From Betaproteobacteria bacterium HGW-Betaproteobacteria-6 (GTDB lineage: Bacteria > Pseudomonadota > Gammaproteobacteria > Burkholderiales > Rhodocyclaceae): DNA of 64,000 nt. The notes below the pieces were generated by a model that saw nothing but the letters and a program-made list of their open reading frames with translations, ran no database searches and had not been told where the DNA came from. The stretch is taken from contig PHCF01000004.1 of assembly GCA_002842145.1 (NCBI GenBank), positions 30,462-94,461 of the forward strand. Reading direction: 5' to 3'. Shown piece after piece: positions 34,712-43,507 of the stretch (positions are counted from its first letter, which is position 1; each line of letters starts with the position of its first letter). Made by a program: the position numbers and the translations under genes.

Positions 34712-35794
34712 CTAGACCAAATTCATAGAATCGGCAATTCGCTCACGATATGCTTTTGGTGAACCGAATAACTCCACATTCGTTTTTGCGCGTTTATAGA
34801 GATATTGGAGGTCGTATTCCCAGGTGTAGCCAATCGCACCATGCAGAAATAGCGCACGATCAGCTGCTCGCGCAGCCGATTCCGTTGCAAAGGCCTTTAC
34901 CATCCATGCATGCAGCGGGCCATGGATCTCAGCATTCTCTAGAGCCCAAGCAGCGTAATAAATGCCGGAATGGGCCGCTTCAATATCAACAAGGACCTCG
35001 GCGGCAGCATGCTTAACCGCTTGAAAGGAACCAACAGGAACCCCAAACTGAACGCGTTCCTTAACGTAGGCCGTGGTCATCTCAAGCATGCGTCGCGCCA
35101 AACCAAGCGATTCTGCAGCCACCAACAGTGCGGTGCAGGCTGCAACCTTCTGAAGGTCATCGTCTGTAATCGAGCCGATCCGTTGCCCAACGGCGCCATC
35201 TAACACGACGTCAGCAAAGCGGCGGGTATGGTCGACCAATTGGCGAGCCGAAATCACAATACCAGAGTGCTCTGCCTCCACGAGCCACAGATCAACTCCA
35301 TTACTGGTACGCACGGGAACAAGTAAGAATGCAGATCCAAGTGCATCGAGCACCAACGGAACAGCGCCAAAAAGCTTTTGCTCACGCAACACAACTTCGT
35401 TGCATTTAGCATCGACCAGTCTGCCCCCTGGGATCACCACAGAGACGCCAGCGCCGTTTTCTAGAACGTCGGCTACAGCTTGAAGACTTCCTGTAGCTCG
35501 AAAAATCAACGGTAAAGCTAACCCAGTCGTCGCAAGTAAACGCCCAGAAGGTGCAGCCGCGCGGCCAAGCTCCTCAAAAAATATTGCGAGCTCAACAATT
35601 CCGCCGCCCTGCCCTCCTGCATCTTCATGAATGCCCAGCCCAGGCCAGCCTTGTCGCGCAGAAAAATTATCGAACTCCCCCAAGAGTCCTTCCTCAGCCC
35701 AAGCACGTGTGCGCGCAAACGTCACGTCACGCTGCAAACAACCGCGGACTGCATCTTGAAACATCTGCTGCTCTTCATTGAAGGCAAATTTCAT
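34712..35794 (-). CDS. Acyl-CoA dehydrogenase, short (second subunit of a pair)
   Basis: A 360-residue acyl-CoA dehydrogenase-fold protein beginning MKFAFNEEQQMFQDAVRGCL. It has the N-terminal helical domain with WPGLGIHEDAGGQGGGIVEL, the middle domain, and C-terminal helices with ERVQFGVPVGSFQAVKHAAA and HGAIGYTWEYDLQYLYKRAK. The canonical catalytic Glu position is not obvious. It lies 11 bases behind a 390-residue paralogue, the arrangement seen for heteromeric FadE pairs in sterol and cholate side-chain degradation, where only one subunit holds a full active site. ATG 35794 has GGAG at six bases; the longer frame to 35914 overlaps the upstream gene. It probably acts on a bulky or ring-bearing acyl-CoA. 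Confidence 0.87.
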   Translation of the reverse strand: MKFAFNEEQQMFQDAVRGCLQRDVTFARTRAWAEEGLLGEFDNFSARQGWPGLGIHEDAGGQGGGIVELAIFFEELGRAAAPSGRLLATTGLALPLIFRATGSLQAVADVLENGAGVSVVIPGGRLVDAKCNEVVLREQKLFGAVPLVLDALGSAFLLVPVRTSNGVDLWLVEAEHSGIVISARQLVDHTRRFADVVLDGAVGQRIGSITDDDLQKVAACTALLVAAESLGLARRMLEMTTAYVKERVQFGVPVGSFQAVKHAAAEVLVDIEAAHSGIYYAAWALENAEIHGPLHAWMVKAFATESAARAADRALFLHGAIGYTWEYDLQYLYKRAKTNVELFGSPKAYRERIADSMNLV

Positions 35795-35805
35795 AATCGC
35801 TCCGC

Positions 35806-36978
35806 TTAAGCCTTGGGAAGGCCGAGAACACGCTCGGCCACAATATTCCGTTGGATGAAGGTACTGCCGCCTGCGATGCTTGTACCGCGGGCTTGATAGG
35901 CCAGCCGCAGCCAACGGCTATTAGCATTCATGCTGTCGGGATCTTCTTGCCCGGCCAGCCCAAAGCTCCCTACAGCAAAGTCCGCTATTTCCTCGACCAA
36001 GGCAGTGGAAAATAGCTTAGCCGTGGAAACCTCTGCACCAGGCGACGCGCCTTCCGCCATAGCACTGAGTATCCGTTTCCCGGTGAGTCGCTGAAGGGTT
36101 GTGCGCAGATAGAGATCTGCCATTTTTTGCCGCACAACGGGGTCCTCGCCAAGACGTTGGCCGTCGCTATTCTTAGCCTCGCGAACTTGCGCCACCAAAT
36201 CATTGATCGCCTGCTGAGTGTTCACACGCCCGGTAGCCAAGGCAACCCGCTCATAACTAAGCGTTGCCATCGCAATACGCCAGCCATCATCCACCCCCCC
36301 AACGACGCAGTCATCGCCAACCCACACATTGTCGATAAACACCTCATTGAAGTCGGTTCCTCCCAACATATGGCGCAAAGGACGAACACTCACCCCAGGC
36401 TGACGCATGTCTAGAAGAAAATAAGTAATGCCACGATGTTTACTGTTGGGCGCCCCGGTTCGAGCAAGCAAAATACCCCAGTCGGCAATCTGCGCCCGAC
36501 TACTCCACACCTTCTGTCCATTGATGCGCCAGCCATTTCCATCGCGCTGCGCTTTGGTTTGCAACGCAGCCAAATCCGAACCAGCGTTAGGCTCGGAGAA
36601 CAACTGGCACCAGAGGCTATCCCCTTTCAGGATTGCCCCAAGAAATCGACTTTTCTGCTCATCAGTACCGAAGTCAATCAGCGTCGGGCCAAGCAGCCCC
36701 TCACCCAGTATATTTAGGCGATCAGGTGCACCGGCCTGATCACATTCTTCGGCGAATATTGCCTGCAGGAGGACACCTACCCCCCGCCCTCCATGCTCGC
36801 TTGGCCAGGACAGCCCCGCATACCCGGCCTCGTGCAACTGTTGCTGCCAGCGGCGCCAGCGAGGCAACCGATCCTCAAGCGTTTCCGGCTCAGAACCAAG
36901 CGCGGGAACAACCCGACTCAACCACTCGCGAAGTTCGCGACGGAACTCAATTTCTTCCGGAGCATCACTGAAATCCAT
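35806..36978 (-). CDS. Acyl-CoA dehydrogenase (first subunit of a pair)
   Basis: A 390-residue acyl-CoA dehydrogenase of the FadE26/FadE34-like group. FAD and substrate regions: WPSEHGGRGVGVLLQAIFAE, CQLFSEPNAGSDLAALQTKA, GWRINGQKVWSSRAQIADWG, and the C-terminal TSIAGGSTFIQRNIVAERVL typical of sterol- and cyclic-acyl-CoA dehydrogenases. It starts two bases after the enoyl-CoA hydratase stop (ATG with GAAGGGGAAG upstream) and is followed at 11 bases by a shorter paralogue. Electrons would go to ETF (etfBA). In this cluster it could dehydrogenate cyclohexanecarboxyl-CoA-like acids to 1-ene-CoA, the reaction preceding hydration and BadH. Substrate not provable from sequence. Confidence 0.9.
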   Translation of the reverse strand: MDFSDAPEEIEFRRELREWLSRVVPALGSEPETLEDRLPRWRRWQQQLHEAGYAGLSWPSEHGGRGVGVLLQAIFAEECDQAGAPDRLNILGEGLLGPTLIDFGTDEQKSRFLGAILKGDSLWCQLFSEPNAGSDLAALQTKAQRDGNGWRINGQKVWSSRAQIADWGILLARTGAPNSKHRGITYFLLDMRQPGVSVRPLRHMLGGTDFNEVFIDNVWVGDDCVVGGVDDGWRIAMATLSYERVALATGRVNTQQAINDLVAQVREAKNSDGQRLGEDPVVRQKMADLYLRTTLQRLTGKRILSAMAEGASPGAEVSTAKLFSTALVEEIADFAVGSFGLAGQEDPDSMNANSRWLRLAYQARGTSIAGGSTFIQRNIVAERVLGLPKA

Positions 36979-36980
36979 TT

Positions 36981-37769
36981 TTACTTCCCCTTCCAGTGCG
37001 GCTGGCGCTTCTCGGAAAAGGCAAGCGCCCCCTCCGTCGCATCCTCTGATCGGCGAACACGCTCAATTAGGCTAGCCTGATTGATCCATGATTCGTCCTC
37101 CGCCCAGTCGATTGCACCACGTACGATATGCTTCGAAGCGCGAACAGCAATCGGCGCATTCTCTGCGATGACGTTTGCCATCTTTAGCGCCGATGCCATT
37201 GCCTCACCGGGTTCGCAAAGCAGGTTAACCAAGCCAAGCTCATAGGCACGCTCAGTCGTAATCAGATCGCCCGTTAACGCCATTTCCATCGCAATGTGAT
37301 AGGGAATTCGCTTGGGCAACCGAAGGACCGCCCCAGCACCAGCCACCAACCCACGCTTGACTTCGGGCGTTCCCATGCGCGCACCACGCGCAGCAACGAG
37401 CAAGTCGCACGAGAGCGCAACCTCAAGCCCCCCCGCCATCGCAAAACCTTCAATTGCCGCAATCAGCGGTTTATCTGAGGAGCGCTCACAAATCCCGCCA
37501 AAACCACGACCGTCAATCAGAGGCCATTCACCATCTGTGGCAAACGCCTTTAGATCCATTCCGGCACAAAAACCCGGCCCGGCTCCTCCAAGAACCCCCA
37601 CCCGAAGCTGATCATCGCCATCCAGCATATCGAGCGCCGCAGCCACCCCCCTCGCTAGATCGAGGTTAATCGCATTACGGACCGACGGACGATTTAGGGT
37701 GATGATAAGAATATGCCCTCGGCGCTCGGTCAGAACCGGCCCCCCAGGGAGTGTTGAGGTATTAGTCAT
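36981..37769 (-). CDS. Enoyl-CoA hydratase (crotonase family)
   Basis: A 262-residue crotonase. The oxyanion-hole strand GGAGPGFCAGMDLKAF and the two catalytic glutamates are present: AMAGGLEVALSCD (equivalent to Glu144 of rat hydratase) and MGTPEVKRGLVAGAG (Glu164), so water addition to an enoyl-CoA is expected, unlike the BadI-type crotonase at 43508. C-terminal EGALAFSEKRQPHWKGK is standard. First gene of the minus-strand ECH-ACAD-ACAD operon. A role like BadK (hydration of cyclohex-1-enecarboxyl-CoA) would complete a route to the BadH substrate. ATG 37769 chosen for its usual N-terminus; a start at 37781 is possible; ribosome site weak. Confidence 0.9.
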   Translation of the reverse strand: MTNTSTLPGGPVLTERRGHILIITLNRPSVRNAINLDLARGVAAALDMLDGDDQLRVGVLGGAGPGFCAGMDLKAFATDGEWPLIDGRGFGGICERSSDKPLIAAIEGFAMAGGLEVALSCDLLVAARGARMGTPEVKRGLVAGAGAVLRLPKRIPYHIAMEMALTGDLITTERAYELGLVNLLCEPGEAMASALKMANVIAENAPIAVRASKHIVRGAIDWAEDESWINQASLIERVRRSEDATEGALAFSEKRQPHWKGK

Positions 37770-38487
37770 CGCACGACCCAATCTGACAGGCTATTTACAA
37801 AAATAGAAACGAAAAGAATCACCGTTTCCACCATGCCAGATGGACGTTGCTAGAGACTCGATGCCTACACGAAAGAGGCCGAATCAAGCTGTAAGCAAAA
37901 AGGAATAGAAAGGGATCACAACGATCTTGGCTTCCTGACCTTCTTGCTACGCCGACGCGAACCACGCCGCGCAAACGATCTGCGACAACACTCTCCACTG
38001 ACAGTGGAGAAATATTGGCAGATATCGCAACAACAGTCAATATACGTTGCGATGTTCGCGACAATTTAATGTCTAATACGTGAATACCGCTGACAAACGA
38101 ACATCCGATCCTCAGCACAAACCAAGCACATGCCCGGTATGCGACTAGCTTAGGGCGCGAGCATACCCGGACGACGAATCTATAATCACAAAACCAAACC
38201 CCAAGCCGTTGTCACAAACGCCCTTTGGAAATCCCAAACGGGGGCAATCTCGGAGGTCTCGAACGCTAGCCAATCCACATCTGGAGACACCGCAACCTCT
38301 GGTGTAGTTCACACACACCCTCCGTCACAGCGCAGACAAGACGAAGCAACTTAGGGAGAGTGCGCATGTCCAATTCATCACTATTTGACATGGCCCATAG
38401 ACTCAACAGGTCACACCAAAAACATAGGTCGGCTGCGAGACGGCCTCAGCCCCTCCGCCACAACACAACTGATCGAACACTAAAAAA
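37770..38487. other. Intergenic region with two inverted repeats upstream of the hydratase operon
   Basis: No gene supported in about 720 bases. CTCCACTG (37993-38000) / CAGTGGAG (38002-38009) is a perfect 8-base dyad, and ATCGCAAC (38024-38031) / GTTGCGAT (38046-38053) is a second inverted repeat. They lie 220-290 bases upstream of the ECH start and about 430-490 bases from the Lrp gene end; operator function is possible. Confidence 0.45.
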
Positions 38488-38961
38488 TTATTCCCCATCT
38501 GCTGCAGGAAGGAATTTGAATTCGCGCTTGTAGACTTCAAGGATTGCTCGTGTAGTAATCCGCCGAATTCCTTTGATCTTCGACAAAGGCCCCGCAAGGA
38601 AGTCAACAAACGCCTCGTTTGTTCTAAAGGTTGCGCCAGCCGAGATATCAAACGCTCCAGTTGTCGTGTAGACAATATAGACCTCAGTCAAGTCAGACAA
38701 TTGTTGAGCAACTTTCCTTATGAAATGCGTCTCAACCTCAATCTCCATCATAATCCAAACAGGATAGCCAACATTCAGGGGACTGGTTTGAGCAACAAAC
38801 TCAATCACTCCGCTGGTCACGAGCCTGTTCAGACGATGGCGAACCGTCGACTCCGGTAGGCTTAAGCCCTCCGCGATCGCAGTGACCGGCATTCGAGCAT
38901 CACCGTGCAAGCATTTGATGATATGAATATCTGTGTCATTCAATTTCACTCTTTTTTCCAT
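38488..38961 (-). CDS. Lrp/AsnC-family transcriptional regulator
   Basis: A 157-residue Lrp/AsnC regulator. N-terminal HTH: LNDTDIHIIKCLHGDARMPV then TAIAEGLSLPESTVRHRLNR (about 7-46); C-terminal RAM-type alpha/beta domain with VWIMMEIEVETHFIRKVAQQ, TGAFDISAGATFRTNEAFVD. Such proteins bind amino acids or, in aromatic degraders, CoA or aryl metabolites. It is alone, upstream on the same strand as the hydratase/dehydrogenase operon but 720 bases away. GGAAG precedes the ATG. Targets unknown. Confidence 0.88.
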   Translation of the reverse strand: MEKRVKLNDTDIHIIKCLHGDARMPVTAIAEGLSLPESTVRHRLNRLVTSGVIEFVAQTSPLNVGYPVWIMMEIEVETHFIRKVAQQLSDLTEVYIVYTTTGAFDISAGATFRTNEAFVDFLAGPLSKIKGIRRITTRAILEVYKREFKFLPAADGE

Positions 38962-39289
38962 TGAAACTTCCTCAATTTATGCTTGATTGATTGCGTTTTG
39001 TTTAAAACCCAAGACGCTACCTATGCCTGGATTGTATATAGAGCAACGGCAACTAAGTACACCAAAATGGCGGCAATGAAGAAACACCCCGCTTTTTTAG
39101 AAGAGCAAAAATAAAATCATATGACATATTTCATGCGCGCAACTCGACACACCACAGGTAAACCTGCTCCGCCAGCCCCTCTTAAATCAATTTTGCCAAA
39201 CAGCGATTCTCGAGAAAGACTTAGGGCCCCTCCGCTATACGCCGTCCAAAAGGCGGCAATCATGCTACTTGCTTTTCGGTCTCCTGCCC

Positions 39290-40060
39290 ACGTAGCCGGC
39301 CACTGATAAATTGACATGGCGAGCGATAGCCCAGGTTCGAATGCAATCTCCGCCAGTTGTAAAAAAATCTCGACGCATCCGAAGGCCATGGCCTTCATGC
39401 CTCATCTTGTTACAAAGAGTTCGCTGCGGTGATACCTAGAATGACCCCGAGTTGCATATTCACGATGCCCCCTGCTCGATGCAAACGGGAAAGATCGTTG
39501 CCAAACCATTTGCCAGACAAGACCCTCACGGTACAGCGCAAAATTCATGTAAATCACTGGTAAACGACCGGACAACGCACGCGGAACATTACTGTCTGGC
39601 CAATAGGTCAACGCAACGGAAAATTAGTCAATGGCCCTGAACGAGCCAGATCACGCAGTTACCGAACTATCTTGACTTGAGTATCCCAGCAATTTCCTTT
39701 GCGGCGGCTCATAGAGAATGGCATGCCGTAATCCGTGAGCTTCGGCTGGAATCAATGGATAGCGTGCCGCCCCTCAGTCTGAGTGGTGAATCAATCCCGA
39801 TACGATCCACCTCCTGAACTGAACCATGCTCAGAACATCCGTCACTATGCCCACCGCCACCCGCGGCTTGAGCAACCATCCAACACCTTCCCGATTGAAC
39901 AGGTCGAGCAAAATCGACAGATTCCAGCTCCTACTCTATAACGCTCACCATCCAGGCTTATGGCCTGCACCGTTCATAGCAATTGCGACCCGCTCCTGAA
40001 AGCTGACGGAGAGGAGCAACCCCACCCACGCACTGCAATTGAAGACTTACGCAAAAATTG
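39290..40060 (-). mobile_element. Decayed IS3-family transposase
   Basis: Reading the minus strand, fragments of an IS3 OrfB integrase core appear in order. Around 39935-39680 comes LDLFNREGVGWLLKPRVAVG followed by IVTDVLSMVQ and SGLIHHSD, then an in-frame stop. At about 39390-39300 comes FYNWRRLHSNLGYRSPCQF, the C-terminal family motif, in another frame. Several stops and frame changes separate the parts, so it is a pseudogene. It fills most of the 1.37 kb gap between the Lrp gene and the porin. Ends not defined. Confidence 0.7.
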
Positions 40061-40329
40061 ACAGGGCTTATGCACCACCCAGACAACAAGCGTTAATCGC
40101 CAATACAACAACTATTACATGCGTTTTACGCCACCTTTGTTGACTTATCTTGCGATATCGTCAATTATAATCCCAGCAACAGCAAACCACATTGAGCAAT
40201 CTGACCCGTTTTAACAAGCCAAGAAGCCCAAATCGTAGGTTCGCTGCGGCCACTGCGTGCGTCAGGGGATTGCACACACGATTACGTAACGCCACATCAA
40301 TCTAGTTGGCCAATTATTGGAGGAGCACA

Positions 40330-41760
40330 ATGACAAAAGGAAAAACAGACGGGCGGAATGTTCGCCCGAAGTATGTAAATGCGATGATCGGCCTGTCGAT
40401 CGCCATGGCCTTTCCCGCTCAAGCTGATGAGGTAACTGAGCTCAAGGCACAAATGAACAAGCTGCTGCAGAAAATTGAGGCTCTAGAAACGCGTCAAAAT
40501 GCAACGGCGGAAAAACAGGCTGCAACAGAAGCCAAAATTGCAACCTCCTCCGCGCCGACCAGCAGAACTCCCGGGACGTTCCAGATCCCCGGAACAGAGA
40601 CCACTGTCAAGGTTGGCGGCTTCATCCAACTGGAAGCCACAAAGGATATCAAAAATACCTTCGGTGGCCAGACATACGATGTTTTCGTGCCATTTACCGC
40701 GGCCAATGGTGGCATCCCTTACAAAGGTACCGTGCAGGCAAATCGCGAAAGTGGACAAACGCAATTCGAAGCGCGGACCTCTCGCGTTAATCTGGACATC
40801 AACACGCCGACAGCCTGGGGCAACTTGCGCACCTTTGTCGAAACAGACTTCCTAGGTACCGGCGGCACCAAATTTCAAAGTAACTCGACTGCGTTTCGTC
40901 TGCGTCACGCCTACGCTGAACTTGGCCCCTGGCTGGTCGGTCAAGCGTGGACCAATCAAGGAGATATCGCTCAGGGTCTAAACTGGTTCGATATTATTGG
41001 ACAACCAGTTGGCATCCCAGGGATGGGGCGCTTCCCGCAAATTCGTTACACCTATGCGATTAATCCGACATCCAAGGTTTCAGTATCACTGGAACAGCCA
41101 ATTCAGGATTATTCGGGTTCTGACGTTGTTACCTTCGGCGCAACGGGAACAACAATCTCCAAGAATTCAGTCGACACCGTACCCGACTTCACCGCGCGCT
41201 ACACGCTGGCAGACACTTGGGGGCGCCAGTCCGTTGGCCTGATTCTCCGTCGCATCAAAGCAGAAGGCACCAACACCCAGTCCTTGACCGCTGCGGGCAG
41301 CCCAGAAATTCATTCGTCGTCCGTCACGGGATATCTGGTGAACTATCAAGGCCAGATCAACCTTTTCAAGACCGACAAGTTGCTCTACTCACTTATCTAT
41401 GAAGATGGTGCTGGGCGCTATATGAACGATCTGCAAACGTCAGCCATCATGACTAGCACCGGGCTTGATACCGTGAAGGGCTGGGGAGCAAATGTCGGCT
41501 ATCAACATTTCTGGAAGCCGGACTTGCAGACGAATGTCTCCTACGGGAAGGTCCACTACTCCACCTCCGACTGGACAAAAGTTAGCGCTGATAAATTTGC
41601 TCGGTACAACTCTGCCGACTCCTTCCACCTCAACCTGATGTGGAGCCCGGTCAAGGATTCACTGGTCGGCATCGAGTATGTCTACGGCAAGATCGGTAAT
41701 GACGTTGGAAACAAGGGCGATGCTCAGCGCCTCACCCTTGGTGCTCGATACGGCTTCTAG
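40330..41760 (+). CDS. DcaP-like outer membrane porin
   Basis: A 476-residue precursor. The signal region is unusual, with a charged start (MTKGKTDGRNVRPKY) before the hydrophobic core AMIGLSIAMAFPAQA. A short coiled coil follows (TELKAQMNKLLQKIEALETR, about 38-57). A long beta-barrel then begins near TTVKVGGFIQLEATKD, with strand-rich repeats, ending LTLGARYGF with the terminal aromatic residue needed for outer-membrane assembly. DcaP-type trimeric porins pass dicarboxylates and other organic acids; here it probably admits the growth substrate. ATG 40330 has GGAGGAG five bases before it. A TATAAT lies at 40166-40171 with TTGACT 20 bases upstream, too wide to be sure of. Monocistronic, followed by two terminators. 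Confidence 0.87.
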   Translation: MTKGKTDGRNVRPKYVNAMIGLSIAMAFPAQADEVTELKAQMNKLLQKIEALETRQNATAEKQAATEAKIATSSAPTSRTPGTFQIPGTETTVKVGGFIQLEATKDIKNTFGGQTYDVFVPFTAANGGIPYKGTVQANRESGQTQFEARTSRVNLDINTPTAWGNLRTFVETDFLGTGGTKFQSNSTAFRLRHAYAELGPWLVGQAWTNQGDIAQGLNWFDIIGQPVGIPGMGRFPQIRYTYAINPTSKVSVSLEQPIQDYSGSDVVTFGATGTTISKNSVDTVPDFTARYTLADTWGRQSVGLILRRIKAEGTNTQSLTAAGSPEIHSSSVTGYLVNYQGQINLFKTDKLLYSLIYEDGAGRYMNDLQTSAIMTSTGLDTVKGWGANVGYQHFWKPDLQTNVSYGKVHYSTSDWTKVSADKFARYNSADSFHLNLMWSPVKDSLVGIEYVYGKIGNDVGNKGDAQRLTLGARYGF

Positions 41761-41785
41761 AGTTCTATATCTTCCTGCGTGATTT

Positions 41786-41811
41786 CCCCCGGCCAGCCCG
41801 GGGGGCTTTTT
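41786..41811 (+). terminator. Rho-independent terminator of the porin gene
   Basis: CCCCCGG (41786-41792) pairs with CCGGGGG (41798-41804), then GCTTTTT. Located 25 bases after the porin stop. Confidence 0.88.
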
Positions 41812-41898
41812 CGTCTACGCAACATCTACGTATTCATTCGAAGCCAAGTTTTTCAGTCGGATCGAGTAAATAGATTAAGACTCCCTCTGCGTCACCTT

Positions 41899-41922
41899 CC
41901 CCGGCCAGTCCGGGGTTTTTTT
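41899..41922 (+). terminator. Second, related Rho-independent terminator
   Basis: CCCCGG (41899-41904) / CCGGGG (41910-41915), loop CCAGT, then seven T. Its flank (CTGCGT...CCCCGGCCAG) repeats that of the first terminator 113 bases upstream, so this looks like a diverged tandem duplicate. Confidence 0.88.
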
Positions 41923-42170
41923 GCCACCTATTCAAGCCACTTTAGACTAAATCGGTGTTGCACAAAATCAGCTTCAAGTAGTTAAGTAGCACAGCCGAAC
42001 AAGCCAGACGCACCGAAAAATTGCTTCGAAATACTATATGCGCTCAGCCACCACGAAATGGCTTACGTTCCTCACGCAGGTCCGTCTGAAAAATTTGCAG
42101 CACCGCACTCAACTTTCCCAATGCCGAATCCAGCTTTAATCAGATTTAGTGCGAATCCGCCTGCTATTGG

Positions 42171-42274
42171 CATAGCTAGAAAGTTTCTCCGCTCGGCCAG
42201 CAAGGCTGCTATTTGGCATGCCAAGCTGGCATTTTAACCGGTTCGAGAGTCGACTACTCGAACCGGTTTTTTTT
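42171..42274 (+). ncRNA. Candidate small RNA unit 3 (orphan terminator)
   Basis: A TTGGCATAGC segment (about 42167-42176), like the ones heading units 1 and 2, is followed about 60 bases later by a very strong terminator with no gene in front of it. A transcript of about 90 nucleotides is possible. No good -35 was found; the evidence is the terminator plus the shared motif. Confidence 0.3.
42236..42274 (+). terminator. Strong Rho-independent terminator
   Basis: Perfect 12-base stem AACCGGTTCGAG (42236-42247) / CTCGAACCGGTT (42257-42268), 9-base loop, T run through 42274. There is no open frame directly upstream; it is about 475 bases after the porin stop. Confidence 0.92.
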
Positions 42275-42459
42275 GGTCGCTGTTGCCTCAAACAAATTGA
42301 TATCGGACTCACTCCCCTCTCCCCTTGCTCAGATGCAGACAACCGATAACGAGTGACGAGGGGCATAGTTCTCTAACACAACGGAACACGACGCGATCGC
42401 AACTGACGGGCTCGAAATTGACTCAGGCACAGCAAATAGAAGCAATCGAGATCAAGGAA

Positions 42460-42471
42460 ATATGATCATAT
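42460..42471. promoter_or_regulatory. Perfect 12-base palindrome upstream of the badH promoter
   Basis: ATATGATCATAT, about 80 bases upstream of the -35 at 42549. Possible operator; short and AT-rich, so chance occurrence is not excluded. Confidence 0.3.
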
Positions 42472-42548
42472 ACCGCAATCAATCGTATTTTTCATTGCTG
42501 ATACTGTCATTTTATTTTACTTTTTTGGCTGTTTTCGCAACATGTCTG

Positions 42549-42605
42549 TTGACACAACAGCATCACGATGACCATAATAAAGCTAGAAATAGCTAATCGC
42601 TATTT
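42549..42605 (+). promoter_or_regulatory. Sigma-70 promoter and overlapping inverted repeat for the badH operon
   Basis: TTGACA (42549-42554), 18-base spacer, CATAAT (42573-42578). An inverted repeat AAATAGC (42587-42593) / GCTATTT (42599-42605) covers the predicted start point, where a repressor could act. It leaves a leader of about 145 bases before the ATG at 42733. Confidence 0.55.
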
Positions 42606-42732
42606 GCTTACCCGCCACTAACTTATTGTCTTTTCAGCCAGAAGCAACTGCGCCCCAATGTCAAACCTGTGGCGCGTGAGAGAGGGCGTTCAGTCTTACA
42701 GTCGATCGCAATTGAAAATTAAGGAGAAATTG

Positions 42733-43476
42733 ATGAAACTTGATTCGAAGGTAGCAGTAGTTACCGGTGGCGCATCCGGAATTGGTCTTGCCACCGCAAC
42801 GATGCTTGCCTCAGCGGGGGCACGCGTCTTTATCGGCGATCTAAACGAAGAAATGGGCGCCGAGGCTGCACGAAGCATCAGCAATGCCGGTGGCATCGCT
42901 GAGTTTATACGCCTTGATGTTACCGATGCCGCATCGGTCAAGACTTTTGCAGATGCTGTTCATGCGAAGTGCCCGAAAGCTGACGTGGTCGTAAACGGTG
43001 CCGGGTGGGACAAAATCGAAGCATTTGTCAAGAATGATCCGGCCCTGTGGGACAAAGTCGTAGCGATTAATTTGGTTGGGCCAATCACCGTAGCTCGCGC
43101 GTTCCTTGACCCGATGATTGCGGCGAATGCCGGCAAGATCATCAATATCTCCAGTGACGCAGGTCGAGTGGGTAGTTCGGGTGAGGCTGTTTATGCAGGT
43201 GCGAAAGCCGGGCTAATCGGTTTCACAAAATCGCTTGCACGTGAAATGGCGCGCTACTCAATTAATGTTAATTGCGTATGCCCTGGGCCAACAGACACTC
43301 CATTGCTGCGCCAACAATCAGAAAAAATGCTGGAAGCCTTCAAGAGTGCTATTCCGTTCCGCCGCTTTGCACAGCCTGATGATATTGCTGGCTCGGTCCT
43401 TTTTCTTAGCAGCAACTATGCCGATTACATCACCGGACAGACCATCAGCGTAAGCGGTGGCCTGACGATGGTCTGA
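42733..43476 (+). CDS. badH: 2-hydroxycyclohexanecarboxyl-CoA dehydrogenase (BadH-like SDR)
   Basis: A 247-residue SDR: TGGASGIG at 11-18, Ser141, Tyr154 and Lys158 (VYAGAKAG). Stretches shared with Rhodopseudomonas BadH as I remember it are GAGWD (89-93), ISSDAGRVGSSGEAVYA, NVNCVCPGPTDTPLL and the ending GQTISVSGGLTMV. The usual NNAG is NGAG (88-91), a small deviation. BadH oxidises 2-hydroxycyclohexanecarboxyl-CoA to the 2-oxo compound with NAD. badI follows 31 bases later, reproducing the badH-badI order of function. ATG 42733 has AAGGAG six bases upstream. First gene of the plus-strand operon running to at least 49876. Confidence 0.85.
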   Translation: MKLDSKVAVVTGGASGIGLATATMLASAGARVFIGDLNEEMGAEAARSISNAGGIAEFIRLDVTDAASVKTFADAVHAKCPKADVVVNGAGWDKIEAFVKNDPALWDKVVAINLVGPITVARAFLDPMIAANAGKIINISSDAGRVGSSGEAVYAGAKAGLIGFTKSLAREMARYSINVNCVCPGPTDTPLLRQQSEKMLEAFKSAIPFRRFAQPDDIAGSVLFLSSNYADYITGQTISVSGGLTMV

Positions 43477-43507
43477 TCGATTTAACACTACACTTGAGGA
43501 GAAAGAC

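Noticed and set aside
40140..40171. Porin promoter TTGACT / TATAAT
   Set aside because: The spacing is 20 bases, too wide for a confident sigma-70 call, although the TATAAT alone may be used.
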